This document shows positions 10,566 to 21,856 of a stretch of 33,127 bases of DNA, piece by piece. The DNA is from Rhizophagus sp. LPA8_4_AMF. Lineage: Eukaryota > Glomeromycota > Glomeromycetes > Glomerales > Glomeraceae. Location of the stretch: positions 1 to 33,127 of the forward strand of contig JADRCO010000469.1 of the NCBI GenBank assembly GCA_021464525.1. Reading direction: 5' to 3'. Within the stretch, counting starts at the first letter, position 1. Each line of letters begins with the position of its first letter. The notes under the pieces were generated by a model. It made no database searches, was not told the origin of the DNA, and saw nothing but the letters and a program-made list of their open reading frames with translations. The position numbers and the translations under genes are program-made.

Positions 10566-13500
10566 ATATGGATGGATAGCGAACATAATTAATTCAAACT
10601 AGTTATTTTGGTCAAATATGAAACATCATGTTTTAGTCCAATATTTTAGTCATCATTACGCTGTTATCATGATTTAAAATGCACTTTTAACCGAAAGTTC
10701 TAATTAATAAACTACCAAAAGGCCCCATCTATGTAAGCAATTTAAATGGTCGTTCAACTACTATTTGCGCAACTTGTTACAGAAAGTTAGCAGTAACGAG
10801 CAATGCAGAAATTCATTATATTTAACAAATCAATACGACTTTATTACAGAAGATAAGAATGAGGTGGATTATTGTGTCTTTTGGTGTGTACGATTTGAAC
10901 ACCATGAATTGTTAATTTCCACATTTTGATTACATCCCATCAAAAGCAATAATTAGTGAAGTCAGAAGGTATACTTGATGAATAAAGTTATGCTATGATG
11001 GATGATGAGAAGAACAATTTAAAAATTTAGAAATATTTCTTAAACTGGGATAGTAATGGAAGATAGAAGATGGATAATGACTTATCAAATTAATAATGAA
11101 TTATGTCTGTCCAGATTTTAAGCATTCAAATTTAGCTGAATCCACCGCTAAGATGCCCTTAATAAGTTTGAGGGAAATTATATTTTATAATTATATTCAG
11201 AATTTATGAACAATGATTATATATAAAATCTTACTTGTTTCTATCATTTTCATTTTCCTATAGTTTATTTTTTTTTCTTTTTCTCCTGGGTTGCATTTGT
11301 ATTCTATAGTAGTAAATTTTTTTTTTTGTCTTTCTGCAGTATTATCATCATTAATCGTCGATATTTTTTTTTTTTTTTTAAAAAAAAAACAGTCTCTGTT
11401 ATCCATTCATTTGTCACCAAACAAATTGATAAAAATGGGATAGTTTTTGTGGAGTACGTTGTTTTTCTCTCCACACGACCAATACAATCATACAATTATA
11501 CAACTTATAGGTTTATACTTTCTAAATGGAATATCTCGAGTTGTTAAGTAAAGTGAATAGATTAGATTGATTAAGAATTTGACGAATTGGAATTCGATAA
11601 ATAATGGAACAGAATTATGACCATCAATAACTAATATTTGCTCTGATATATATTAGATAATGTAGGTATACAAAAATATTTTTTTAAAAAATTAATATTA
11701 TACGTTATTGGATATGAATCTAATAGTTTCGTCACTTAGGATTACGGTTAGTATATTTATAGAGTTGTATAGCCGAAGAGTATTTGAAAAGATTGTAAAA
11801 ATTTACTTTTATTTTGTAATAAAAGAGGGCAATGATAGTACAGATTAACGGAGGATTGTAATACAATATGTATGATTTTAATTATTTGACTGTATATAGA
11901 AGATAATTAATAATTTATCTAGCGAAAAAAAAAATCGGTTGGATAGTTTAGTAATATTTCTCTTTTAAAAGTATTTTTTTAATAACTATTTTAAGATGCC
12001 TGTCATTTTGTTAATTAAATGGAAATTGTTTTGTTATTTTTGTTATGAGTTATTCATAATTATAAATACTTTTACGTCGAAATACTAATTAAAGTTAATT
12101 AAACAAAAGAATTTAAGAAAAAAGTTTAGACGGTGTATGGGCATATGCGGTGTAATATGTGTACACGTACAGCATTGCCAAAGTGAAATTTTTTGTTTTT
12201 AGAACAAGACCTGGACAAGAATTACCGTGAGTACAATTCCAAGACCACTCATTCTGCAGATTTCTTTTATCTTTTTTCTTTCTTTTTTTTGATTGTAAAT
12301 TCTTTCATCTAATTCGTTTCGTTTAACATAATTGTTTTTAGGTTACCTAAAATAACATTTGTGCAGAGAATTTAGCATTAAAGAATTCGTGATTTCAAAA
12401 GCATTTTTGAGTTAGCTCAATTTTTCTGCAATAATTTATAACTGTAGCTTTATTTTGCGGACGAATGTAAACCAAGGAAACGGCCAGTAGTCGTGATTTT
12501 TGATAAGGAATGCACATAAATTTCTATTCAAACCAAAACAAAGTCACGTGCCTCAAAAACCTATTTGAAAGCTGGAGAAGGATAAAGTCTAGAGATTTCA
12601 CCGAAAAGAGATTTTAACTTGATTTACTGTGGTATAACATGAAAGAGATTAATCTGTCTGGACAATCTATACAACCATGACAGCCTATATGCTGTACTTT
12701 CTAATAGGATTCTACCTTTGAATTTCAAGAAACTGCAAGAAACAGGGTCAGTATATGACCAAAAGAAAGAATATTTTCTTAACTACCAAATTATATCAAG
12801 ATTTTTTGTGTCATTATGCTGTATTCAAATTTCATTTCATGCAACTGACTTAAGGGCCGGATAAATAAAATTTTTTAAGTTCTCGTAATATAAAGATTTT
12901 AAAATGGTGCGGTCTAAAAATTTAAATGATGAATTTCCCAATTGTATGAATGTACTTAATTGATCGAAATTTTACATTTAGTTTTACAGATGCAAAGTTT
13001 TGATTTTTCTTGAAACATTCCAATTGCGAAATAGATTGACTGTAATATGATTGGCCAAAATTACAAATAAAAATTTACTCCCAAAAAAAATATGAAAATA
13101 AGCAGTTGGCCGCGCCACAGCCACCTAGGTCACGTGCCGAGCTTTTTTGATGGTGATGATACTGGGGAAGATTAGTTCGACTGTTCTTTCAAACGTGAAG
13201 GAATAAAATAATAATAATAAAGGTAGTTAGTTAATTGGAATTAAAAGTCATAAATAATGGTCATACAAAATATTTAAAGGGAGATTCTGAAATCTGTCAG
13301 CTTTTGACACCGAGAGACGAACGCTTAATTTTCGAAATTGAAAAAGATTCTTAGCATAGAAATGATACTCCTTACGAAAGATTACAGGGGCAATCATCAA
13401 ATAATTCGTAATATTGATTCGCTATTAACATTAATTTATTGTTAATTTACAGTATTTTTAAACTCAATACGTACCATTTCCACCATTTTCATTGTAAATC

Positions 13501-13809
13501 ACGCCTCGCTACTGTTAAATGCTTTAAAAATTTCTTTACAAACATTAATACATTAATATTATATTCAAATTATAGAAACAATAAAGAAATAAAAACGTTT
13601 CAAATTTTAAATGATAAAGGTTGAAATTTTTTATTTATTATATCATCTAATCTTTAATTACGTATTAAAAATTATAAATTTCTTAATATTTAAGAAGAAA
13701 AAAATTAAGAAAAACGTTTATTTTTTCGTAAAAAATTAATTAATGTAAAGATCAATTCATAAAAATAAAATATACAAATAAAAACAAATAATAAACTAAA
13801 CATCATTAA
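10566..13809. other. Gene-poor stretch with one Cys-pair fragment
   Basis: No intact gene. At about 10719-10830 one frame reads GPIYVSNLNGRSTTICATC and continues YRKLAV before a stop. It looks protein-like, has a CxxC pair, and directly follows repeat copy B, so it may be part of the same decayed unit. A T16A10 tract lies at 11364-11389. CACGTG occurs at 12545 and 13131. Frames at 11197-11547 on both strands are products of homopolymer runs. The rest shows nothing recognisable. Confidence 0.45.
11364..11389. repeat. T16A10 homopolymer inverted tract
   Basis: Sixteen T joined directly to ten A, the same arrangement as at 1011, 7215 and 21387. Confidence 0.85.
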
Positions 13810-14731
13810 AAGATCCTGAGGAAGTGTGTCAAAAGGAATAGATAGTTCGTACTTCGTATTGTCTCATCAGACCTTCATCTATGTCATCATCTAATTTTCT
13901 TTGTTGTAATAAATTATTTTTTCATAAAGAAACTTTCATCTTTAACCATTAAAGAAGCCATATCTATTGTTGAAGATTGTTCTTATAAATCGTCGTGCTT
14001 CGAAGCATTTTCTGTGTATTTAACGGTATATAGAGAATTTCATTTCACGAGAAGTATAAATGTCTTGAGGATGAATTTTTGGAGGAGTTATTAATCTGTT
14101 AGTTGAAGTATCTAAACCTTTTGATTTCGTACATGATAATCTTTTACGTTCTGCTTAATCAAATTGATCGGATTGTTTTTTATATAAATGCCATTCACCT
14201 AATTGATTGATTTATTGAAGGATCTGATGATCAACATTGTTTCATCAAATTAATATAACATTCAGGTATATCAGTATTAAATTTTGGTCGAAGTATATAA
14301 GATTGCATTGATAAGTTTTGTATGATAAAAGTTCCCACATTAAGTACCAAAAGTATAAATATCTGATATTTATTATAGCCTTTATTTCTTAATATTTCTG
14401 ATGCCATAAAAGGTAATAAATCTTTCTTATAATAATCTATTATTGATATTGGATCTTTACTACTGTAATTTCCAAATGATTTTAAAGAATTTATCATGAG
14501 TTGTTTTATCACGATGAACTCGTTCTCCGTTATGTAATTGTTCTAAAGCGCAGGCTATCGAATGAAATATTGATAATTTACGTTCCCAAGTAAGACGAGA
14601 AAATGGTGACTAGATACATACTGTCTTAAATCCCATTCAACTGTTTCAGCAACCATCATTAAATGTCCTGTTACGGTTTCTTGAGTTACTCCAAACAAAC
14701 GAATCATAAAACCACTCTTAACACGAGAATA
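13810..14731 (-). pseudogene. Decayed TKL-type protein kinase (C-terminal two thirds)
   Basis: Reading the minus strand from 14731 downward through changing frames gives kinase pieces in the right order: RLFGVTQETVTGHLMMVAET (beta4-beta5 and hinge), WDLRQY, then LTWERKLSIFHSIACALEQL, and VHRD (codons complement of 14508-14519). The sequence after HRD that should carry the catalytic loop Asn and the DFG region is missing. Next come LPFMASEIL (APE-like, near 14390-14410), a frameshifted SDIYTFGT region, RPKFNTDIPECYINLMKQC, a TGA where Trp is expected (14231-14233), EWHLYKKQSD, and a tail with HPQDIYTSRE. The order and wording match the Rhizophagus kinase expansion, in a subfamily different from the locus at 26269. 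Many frame changes and stops plus the catalytic-loop deletion make it clearly dead. The upstream N-lobe was not found. Confidence 0.8.
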
Positions 14732-14869
14732 ATAATGTCTTTAATTTTAAAAAAAATAAGATTTAAAATTAATTTTTTGAAATTTTTAAAGAATTCTTTT
14801 ATAAAAATTATTTATAATTTTTTCCATATAAGTCAAATTACCACAAAAAAATTAGGGAACCGCTGAAAA

Positions 14870-15115
14870 AAGTAGCGGGTAGTACCGGGTACCTGACATT
14901 TACTTTGGCAGATACCTGTTGTTTACTATGGCAGGTACCTGCTACAATAAGCAGAAGGTCAACACTGTAATTAACGGGTTGAACCGCCAGTACAATCAAG
15001 GGTAACCGCTGCAACAATAGCAGTTAACCCGCCGCTATTAACAGCGTCTACCCACTGTAAAGCATGGTGGACTTTTGACCAGAGCGGCTTGCTATAGTAT
15101 GGAGTACTTTGTGCA
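14870..15115. repeat. GC-rich island of short palindromes and repeats
   Basis: About 245 bases far richer in GC than the surroundings. GCAGGTACCTGC at 14931-14942 is a perfect palindrome. TTTACTTTGGCAGATACCTG and TTTACTATGGCAGGTACCTG are near-identical adjacent repeats. GGTAACCGCTGC and GCAGTTAACC pair nearby. It has no coding frame and is probably an inserted element or minisatellite of a family I cannot name. Confidence 0.6.
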
Positions 15116-16054
15116 AAGAGACACATTCATTCTAAATTAATTATAAAAAGATTTAATCTAAAAAAAATATCTTTTAAATAAGCTATTTCATATATAATTA
15201 GTGTGATCATCGTTTTATGGCTAATTTTATTATTCTGGTTTTTCTTGTTATATATTGTAAAGAACTGATAAAATAAATAAGTTACTAGAAAATTATTTGT
15301 ATACGATAAATAAATATGTATAGAAAATTTGACAAACGGAAAATTTACTATCACAATTTAAAAATTATTCAAAGAAAAATTTAAAAGAAATTTTGCAATT
15401 CAAAAGAATGATTGGTATCCGTTTAATTTTACCATGAAAAAATGTAAAGGATATCAAAACATTACAGAAAAAAAAAATTATCACATTATTTTTTTTTTAA
15501 GCGGGACGAATTTAGTAATAATAAAATCACGCAAAAAAAACGGAAAAAAATATTCCGATTACTTGCCTACGCCCAAAAACTAAATTAGGGTTAATCCAAA
15601 TAAACAGTACCGTTCCACATGACCCCATGCATAATTCCATTTAGTTTTTTTGTATAGAGATGATCATTATTTATGTTTGTTTAGACTGTGAAACAATGTA
15701 TGTGTATATGTTTTGCTTAAAGCACGATAAATTGACATTAACAACACCGGACCGGGTATTTCAGCGATTATCAGTTGTGGTGGTTGGTGGTTGTACATAC
15801 AATATATTCAACATATATAAAGACAACTGTCCTTTTAAAAAATTCTTCTATCAGTAAAAAACTTTAAATATTTCATTTTGCCCTCAAATTAAAATCTTTC
15901 TAATTAATTAATTATTTTTTTTTTCATTATAACTATTGGAAATTTTGTTGTAGTGCATAAAAGCATAACACGCTTAACGAAAGTAGTGAAGTCATCTAGT
16001 CAACTTTTCATAAATTTTTTTTATTCTATTTTTGATATCTTTTTTTTTTTGAGC
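15116..16054. other. Intergenic AT-rich stretch
   Basis: Nothing recognisable on either strand. The short frames at 15127-15354 (minus) and 15660-15857 (plus) lack any family resemblance and have no start context or partner in the duplicated copy. Confidence 0.5.
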
Positions 16055-16280
16055 TGTTTTTATCTCCGTCAATAAAGAAAAGTTTTTTTTTTTCTTTAAA
16101 AATTTAGATGGTTCGTTAAATTCACGTGCCAAATATTTATTTATTTATTGAAACACGATCTGATTCATTTTTTCGCAACTTTTTTTAATTATTTTTTAAT
16201 TAATTAATTAATTATTTATTTTTCTTTTTCTCATTCGTTTTCTACCAAATTTATTCGATCGCGGATCAACTCACTTTTAC
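16055..16280 (+). promoter_or_regulatory. Conserved upstream block shared by both MACPF-like genes
   Basis: The reverse complement of this block carries the landmarks of 3862-4045 in the same order, including CACGTGAATTTAACGAACC (CACGTG at 16123-16128). It is followed by about 275 bases of diverged DNA before the start of the second paralogue, including a (AAT)6 run near 16328-16345. Whether it regulates the gene or just marks the duplication end cannot be told from sequence. Confidence 0.65.
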
Positions 16281-16554
16281 CTTCCAGATTGATTAAAAAA
16301 ATTAACAATAAATTTGGTGCATTTTATAATAATAATAATAATAATTTTTATTAGCAAAGATAACTAACAAAGTTATTCTTGTTATGCCTAATCCGATTTA
16401 TCTTTTTTGTTTCTCCCCCGAAAATAATATTTAAATAATTATTAATATATTACTGTATATAATTTACACAACGTTAACGTTATCCAAGTGACACATATAT
16501 TATCACGTTTTAATAATAACAACAAAAAACGAACTATAGCTTTTTCAAAATAGA

Positions 16555-18525
16555 ATGGATACCATCAATACACAAGATGTCATTAACATAACAGTTCAAA
16601 TACCGTCAAAACTTGTATTAGTCAATTTAAATCTAAAAGCTAGCTTATCAAAAATTCGTGATATACTTGAAAAAAATAGTGAAATCAAAATGAACGATAC
16701 ATTTTCATATGCAAAGATGATCAACAATAATGATAGTACTGGTGGAAGTTTGTTAGCCGTAATAGCAAGAGAAGATGAAGAGATGATAATTTTAGAAAAT
16801 ATTATAGACATAAAAAATAATGATAAGTTTTTATATTTAAAATTAGAATCCGAACCTAAACCTGATTGGAGGTTTTTTAAAAATAAGCTTAAACTAGAAT
16901 ATGGACGAAGCGTAACTTTAGAAAATGCCAATAGTAGAGCATTCACAATAGTGGATTGTGAAATGGATGAAATCGTTAATGGATATGGAAATAGTACAAT
17001 TCAAATTGATTTAGAAGAAGATAAGATTATAAAAAATGATTTTCTTTTAATCGCAGATATTGATATACCAAATTTTACAAAAGTGGGAGTATCATTCAAA
17101 AATTTAAACATCAAAAATTCTAATGTTGCAACTAATTTAACTTATAATATTATTGAGTACAACAAAATGTCTTTAAAATTTAAATTAGAACCAACTACAG
17201 AGTTTATTGAAGCAGTAAAGGGTGTTTTAGATTCTAAAGATCCTAGAAAATTTAAGGATATCATAAACGATTTTGGACAATTTATTTCAAGAAAGGTTAT
17301 TTTGGGAGGAAGAGCTTATTTTATTGCAAGAGGAAATATTGAAGAAAATAGTGGTGAATATGTTAAAAATACTGGTTTTCAGGCTTCAAATATTAAAATT
17401 GAAAAGGAATCTTTAAAATCATCAAGTAAAAATAATTCTTCTAAATATCAAAGTTTTAAATTATTTGGAGGAAAAGAATTTTGTTCTAACAACTTCAATG
17501 AAACAGATTGGGTTGAATCTTTAAAGGATTTTAAAAATTGGAGTTGTATAAAATTTGAAGATTCCGTTAATATTTTTCAACTTTTATCCGAAGATTTGCG
17601 TAAACAAGTTTTATTATTGGTTGGAAAAAAAATTCTTTATACAAATACTGAAGATTATACTTATCATTTATCTGTACCTGGAATTCATCATACTTTTAAA
17701 TTAAACATCCCAAAAAATATTTTAGAAATTCTTCAACATAAAGATTCTGAATGTAGTATCTTTGCAACAATTATTGATAAAAAAGAAAAAGACATCTTTA
17801 ACTGTCAAGTTGTTTGGGCATCAAATGAAGATCCAAAACTTATAATTTATTGCTTTCAGAAAAAATTTAAAAAACGTGAATGTAAATTGAAAATTACGTG
17901 GATGATCGTTGGTTATGATACAAGTTTTGATTTTAATCATTTGGATCTTGACGTTAAATTGAAAGTTCTAAAAAATGATTTTAATGCATTAAATTGCCAA
18001 GCTATAACTGAATCATTAGATTTAGAATATAATTCATCAGTTCTTTGTTTTGGAATTCCAGTATTAAGTAAATTGGATTTTTTAAACAATTCTCAAGTTA
18101 TTGGACACTATTTTTTTAACGATAAAGAAAATAATAAAATTGGATCATATTTATTTTCTTATTGTTTGGAAAATAATCATTTTGTTAATTTACCCAATTT
18201 TACATTTCATACTCTTATTATTTCAAACTACCCTAAACCTGATAATTATGGAATCTTACCTTTTCAACATATGAGTAAGATAAGAAAAATACTTAAACTT
18301 ATTAAGCCTAATTCATTAAAATCAAACCCAAAATTTATTAGTTTGTATTCTACAGAAAACAAATATGTTCCGATTTTCTTAAAACAAAAAACCTGTGAAA
18401 TTAAAGTTAAATATATTAATGTTAATTGTTGTAATCAAGATAATTGTATTTGTAAAAGCAAAAAATTTAAGAAATTAGAAAATAATTTGAAATATGCATT
18501 CTTTGATCCAAAAGATTCAAAATAA
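16555..18525 (+). CDS. MACPF-like (DUF7431-type) protein, paralogue 2
   Basis: An intact 656-codon, intronless frame from ATG 16555, with a start that aligns with the third Met of paralogue 1. The probable ubiquitin-like N-terminal domain covers residues ~8-98. DFGQFISRKVILGG at 239-252 is the MACPF-like signature. A conserved W..SLKDFKNW.CI segment starts at ~319, LSEDLRKQVLLLVGKKILYT follows at ~345, and a Cys cluster NCCNQDNCICK lies at ~624-634. There is no signal peptide or transmembrane helix. By eye it matches paralogue 1 at roughly three quarters of positions over the first ~120 residues and at more than nine in ten afterwards. Homology continues past the stop (TTTAATATTTTACGAAA in both) and upstream. 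The biochemical role is unknown; MACPF-type pore or recognition roles are inference only. Confidence 0.93.
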   Translation: MDTINTQDVINITVQIPSKLVLVNLNLKASLSKIRDILEKNSEIKMNDTFSYAKMINNNDSTGGSLLAVIAREDEEMIILENIIDIKNNDKFLYLKLESEPKPDWRFFKNKLKLEYGRSVTLENANSRAFTIVDCEMDEIVNGYGNSTIQIDLEEDKIIKNDFLLIADIDIPNFTKVGVSFKNLNIKNSNVATNLTYNIIEYNKMSLKFKLEPTTEFIEAVKGVLDSKDPRKFKDIINDFGQFISRKVILGGRAYFIARGNIEENSGEYVKNTGFQASNIKIEKESLKSSSKNNSSKYQSFKLFGGKEFCSNNFNETDWVESLKDFKNWSCIKFEDSVNIFQLLSEDLRKQVLLLVGKKILYTNTEDYTYHLSVPGIHHTFKLNIPKNILEILQHKDSECSIFATIIDKKEKDIFNCQVVWASNEDPKLIIYCFQKKFKKRECKLKITWMIVGYDTSFDFNHLDLDVKLKVLKNDFNALNCQAITESLDLEYNSSVLCFGIPVLSKLDFLNNSQVIGHYFFNDKENNKIGSYLFSYCLENNHFVNLPNFTFHTLIISNYPKPDNYGILPFQHMSKIRKILKLIKPNSLKSNPKFISLYSTENKYVPIFLKQKTCEIKVKYINVNCCNQDNCICKSKKFKKLENNLKYAFFDPKDSK

Positions 18526-20492
18526 GATAAATTATTATTTAATCAAACTTTAATATTTTACGAAAAAATTCAACAAATTATCATGAAAAATTTTTCCATA
18601 GAATATTTATTTATTAGATTGTTCAAAAGAAAAAAAATAAGAAAAAAAAAATAAAGAAATATAAGATTAACTGAAGAAGGAAAAAAAATAAGATATTTGA
18701 TACGATCAGTTTTTTACTTTATATTAAATAAAAATGTAATGTTTTGCATATAAAGATATAATTTCTTTTTTATTCATGAAGATTAAGTGTCGGGATAAGG
18801 AGTATCGGGACTTTGAACTAGCGTCGGGTTTGTGTTTATAACGGGATTCTGATAGTATTCTGATCGTTGGGATTTCGTAGTAAATCCGTTAATTTATTAA
18901 CGTACAAAATCAGTAAAATTTCGTTAATAATTTGATGAAACATTTTTGGAAGTATATTATAGATGATGACAATCTAGACTGCTTTATTTATTTCATTATT
19001 ATGACGTAGATACGAAATATTTAAGCGACTAATGATAGTGGTGACAGTATCTTAAACATGTGATCAAAGATGACCTATTCCAGATTTCAGTGCAAAATAA
19101 CAATTATAAAAACGGTTTAAGTGAATACAACTTTTCAAAATTTCAACCAATTCTTCGAGCAATTACTTTGACAAAGATTTCTAATTGTTATTCTTTCTAT
19201 ATCTAATAAAGAACTTTAAATCGCAACAACACTCTCGAGAATGATCAGAATTGATCAGAATTGGTTGTATCAAAAAATATCAGTTATAATGTAAATCTGG
19301 GATATCACACATAATTTTATCAAATTTATTTTGCTTTTAAATCCAATTGTATTATGTACATTTAAGTTTCTTTCAGTTTTTTTCTCAACAAAAGCGACAA
19401 TGATGATCATGTTTTAATAAGACCAATACCTTATTTGCGTTATCTATTATTTAAATAGTGAATTATAAAATTAAGATAAAAAAATGAGTATACCAAAGTT
19501 ATTTATTGTTAAAAATTGACAACAATTATTTTATTGCGTAAGTGTAATAATATAAAATCGGAATTCCTTTAATCAGATCTAATTAAAATTACAAATGAGC
19601 GAAGAATCTCTTTTTAAAAAAGAAGAAATAATAAATTAAAAAATTCTACAGTATAATCGTTGAAATAAAATAACATACGTGCCATGATGTCGTAACCATA
19701 ACAATCCATATATCATATTTATCTTTACTGATTTTCGAAATAGTGTGCGCAGTCAATATGTTGTAGTCATTCAGAACTTTTTTTGTCACCATAAATATAT
19801 ATTGTACTGTATATACTGTATATGATATTTTAATGTTAAAATTTTTTGCGTATATATTAACAGTTTTCGGTATGAATAATTAACATCCAATACATATAAA
19901 AAGTAAATTATAAAACGAATAAAATGGAAGGCCGAGATCATGATCTTTTTACTATAACTAAGAAAATTTTACAATTTTTTATTCTTGTATTTTACCGTGT
20001 GTCAATACTATTATTGCTAAAATAAGTAAATACTTAAATTCTAAGGATCAAATTAAGGATTAATTATCTCCAAGTTAACTTTTCTATATAATATAATTCA
20101 CGTTGTACTACTTACTGTATTAGAAAAAAAAGTTACGTTGTTTGTATTTGTTTAGACTGTTTTTTTAATAAACTTATTCCATTTTCAAACCTATAGGCAT
20201 AGATTCCTTGGAAATTTTTCAATAATGAAAAAAAATTATGCCTTCGTTATACACTTAAACCACTAAATTTTTTCTAAAATTTTTTTTTTTTTTTTTAACT
20301 TAATAATTCAAACCACAATAGAAATTTCGTAATGGTATTATTTATTTTGAAAATTCCGTAAACGTATTATTAATACTTAGATAGAGAAATTGTTTAAGTA
20401 TAGAGATTTAAATAGTCTGAGATTTAAATAAGGGTTTTAAAGATATGTAGTGTTCATTTTTTATGGATCTTCAATTATCAAAAAAAACTAAC

Positions 20493-20603
20493 TATCAAAT
20501 GGATCCTATTAAAAAAAAAAATTTTCAAATACACTTTCAAAAAATATTAAATAGGTTATTAAAAAAAAAAATATCAAACGGATCCTATCAAAAAAAAAAA
20601 TTA
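20493..20603. repeat. Direct repeat around GGATCCTAT, 79 bases apart
   Basis: TATCAAATGGATCCTATT at 20493 and TATCAAACGGATCCTATC at 20572 are each followed by an A11 run and TT. This is a 32-base direct repeat with two differences. It explains the two small overlapping frames here. Confidence 0.8.
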
Positions 20604-21386
20604 TCGAATTATATGTTTCACTCATCTTATTTAAGAGTGGTTCTAATAAATAATGAGCATTAGAATGTAGTATCTGAATTAAAATTACGTACAGGAAACA
20701 TTCATATCTCAGTTTTATTATCAACATAACAAAATTGAACGTAATATTGTAATGCTTCTATGATAAAATGGTGACGGAGGTGGGTGTAACTACAAGAACA
20801 GACATGGTGCTTTTTATAGGGTTAGGTGAAAAAAAGTGAAATGTCTCCAAGTTGATGATCATTTGGAATTGGGATTCCTAAATTTGCAGATATTCTGTAC
20901 CGGCCCATTCTAATTTCAGATTAGAACAGAGCTAACCGGTTTTTTTCCTTTTAAAAACAAATCGAGATTTATGTGACGAAATATAAGTATAAACATCCAT
21001 TTTATATTTTTGTACGTAATAAATAAAAAAATGATTTAATAAATGAAAACTACCTATAAAGAAATTCGGAAATTTGTTAGAAATTAACGAGATAATTTTC
21101 TTTTTGATTATTGTTACGATTACAGGAAAATTCGGGTTGATAAGAATTTTTTAATTATTTCAAAAAAAAAGAATAGATGATAGTTCAAAACTTGTAATTG
21201 GCTATAATTACTGTACTGTACCTTTCAATTTATTTTCTGAGGGTGTTCCTCCAATAATTTGCTAATTTTGTTTTGCTCCAGATTCATGATGATTTGTCAT
21301 ATAATAAAATGAAAAATGGTTTATTAATTTGTATTTTCAGTAGTTTTTCATTATTAACTTTGATTTTAATGAATATACTTTATCCA

Positions 21387-21410
21387 TTTTTTTTTTTTTT
21401 TAAAAAAAAA
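21387..21410. repeat. T15A9 homopolymer inverted tract
   Basis: Fifteen T joined to nine A. This is the fourth tract of this form. Confidence 0.85.
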
Positions 21411-21810
21411 TATTAAATTAATATAACTTAGTATGATTATTAACTTGTTACTAAAATAAAATATTCTCATTATTGTGATCTCGTGGACGCCATTTGTTAT
21501 TATATTGCTATTCCTAACTATTGTTTATTTCACGCATCTACTTCAATTTGATCAGATAGTGATGACATTTTACTCATTTTACTCAAGTATCACGAGATCT
21601 TTTTATACCGTAGTTTATAACTTGAAAAAAGGCAATGCATATTCGTATCAAATTCTCTATTATTTATTTTAAAATTTTCTTGTATTAAATGTAAAATAAT
21701 AATTACTCTATATTGAAAAAAAAATCTTGCTGTCAGTTTTGTTATATTAAAAATAGCGTATTCTATCTATAAGTTTAAAAGAAAGAGGTGATCTTCAGCT
21801 CGATTGTTTG

Positions 21811-21856
21811 CTCATCAAAATAGGAAACTCATCAAAATAGGAAACTCGCCAAAACT
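21811..21856. repeat. 17-base tandem repeat
   Basis: ctcatcaaaataggaaa is exactly repeated at 21811-21827 and 21828-21844, followed by a partial diverged copy starting ctcgccaaaact. Confidence 0.85.

Noticed and set aside
11197..11547. Three overlapping frames around the T16A10 tract
   Set aside because: Lys and Phe runs produced by homopolymers on both strands.
14663..14866. 67-codon plus-strand frame
   Set aside because: Partly antisense to the decayed kinase; no family resemblance.
16328..16345. (AAT)6 microsatellite as a regulatory element
   Set aside because: Ordinary simple repeat in AT-rich DNA; not shared with the other paralogue.
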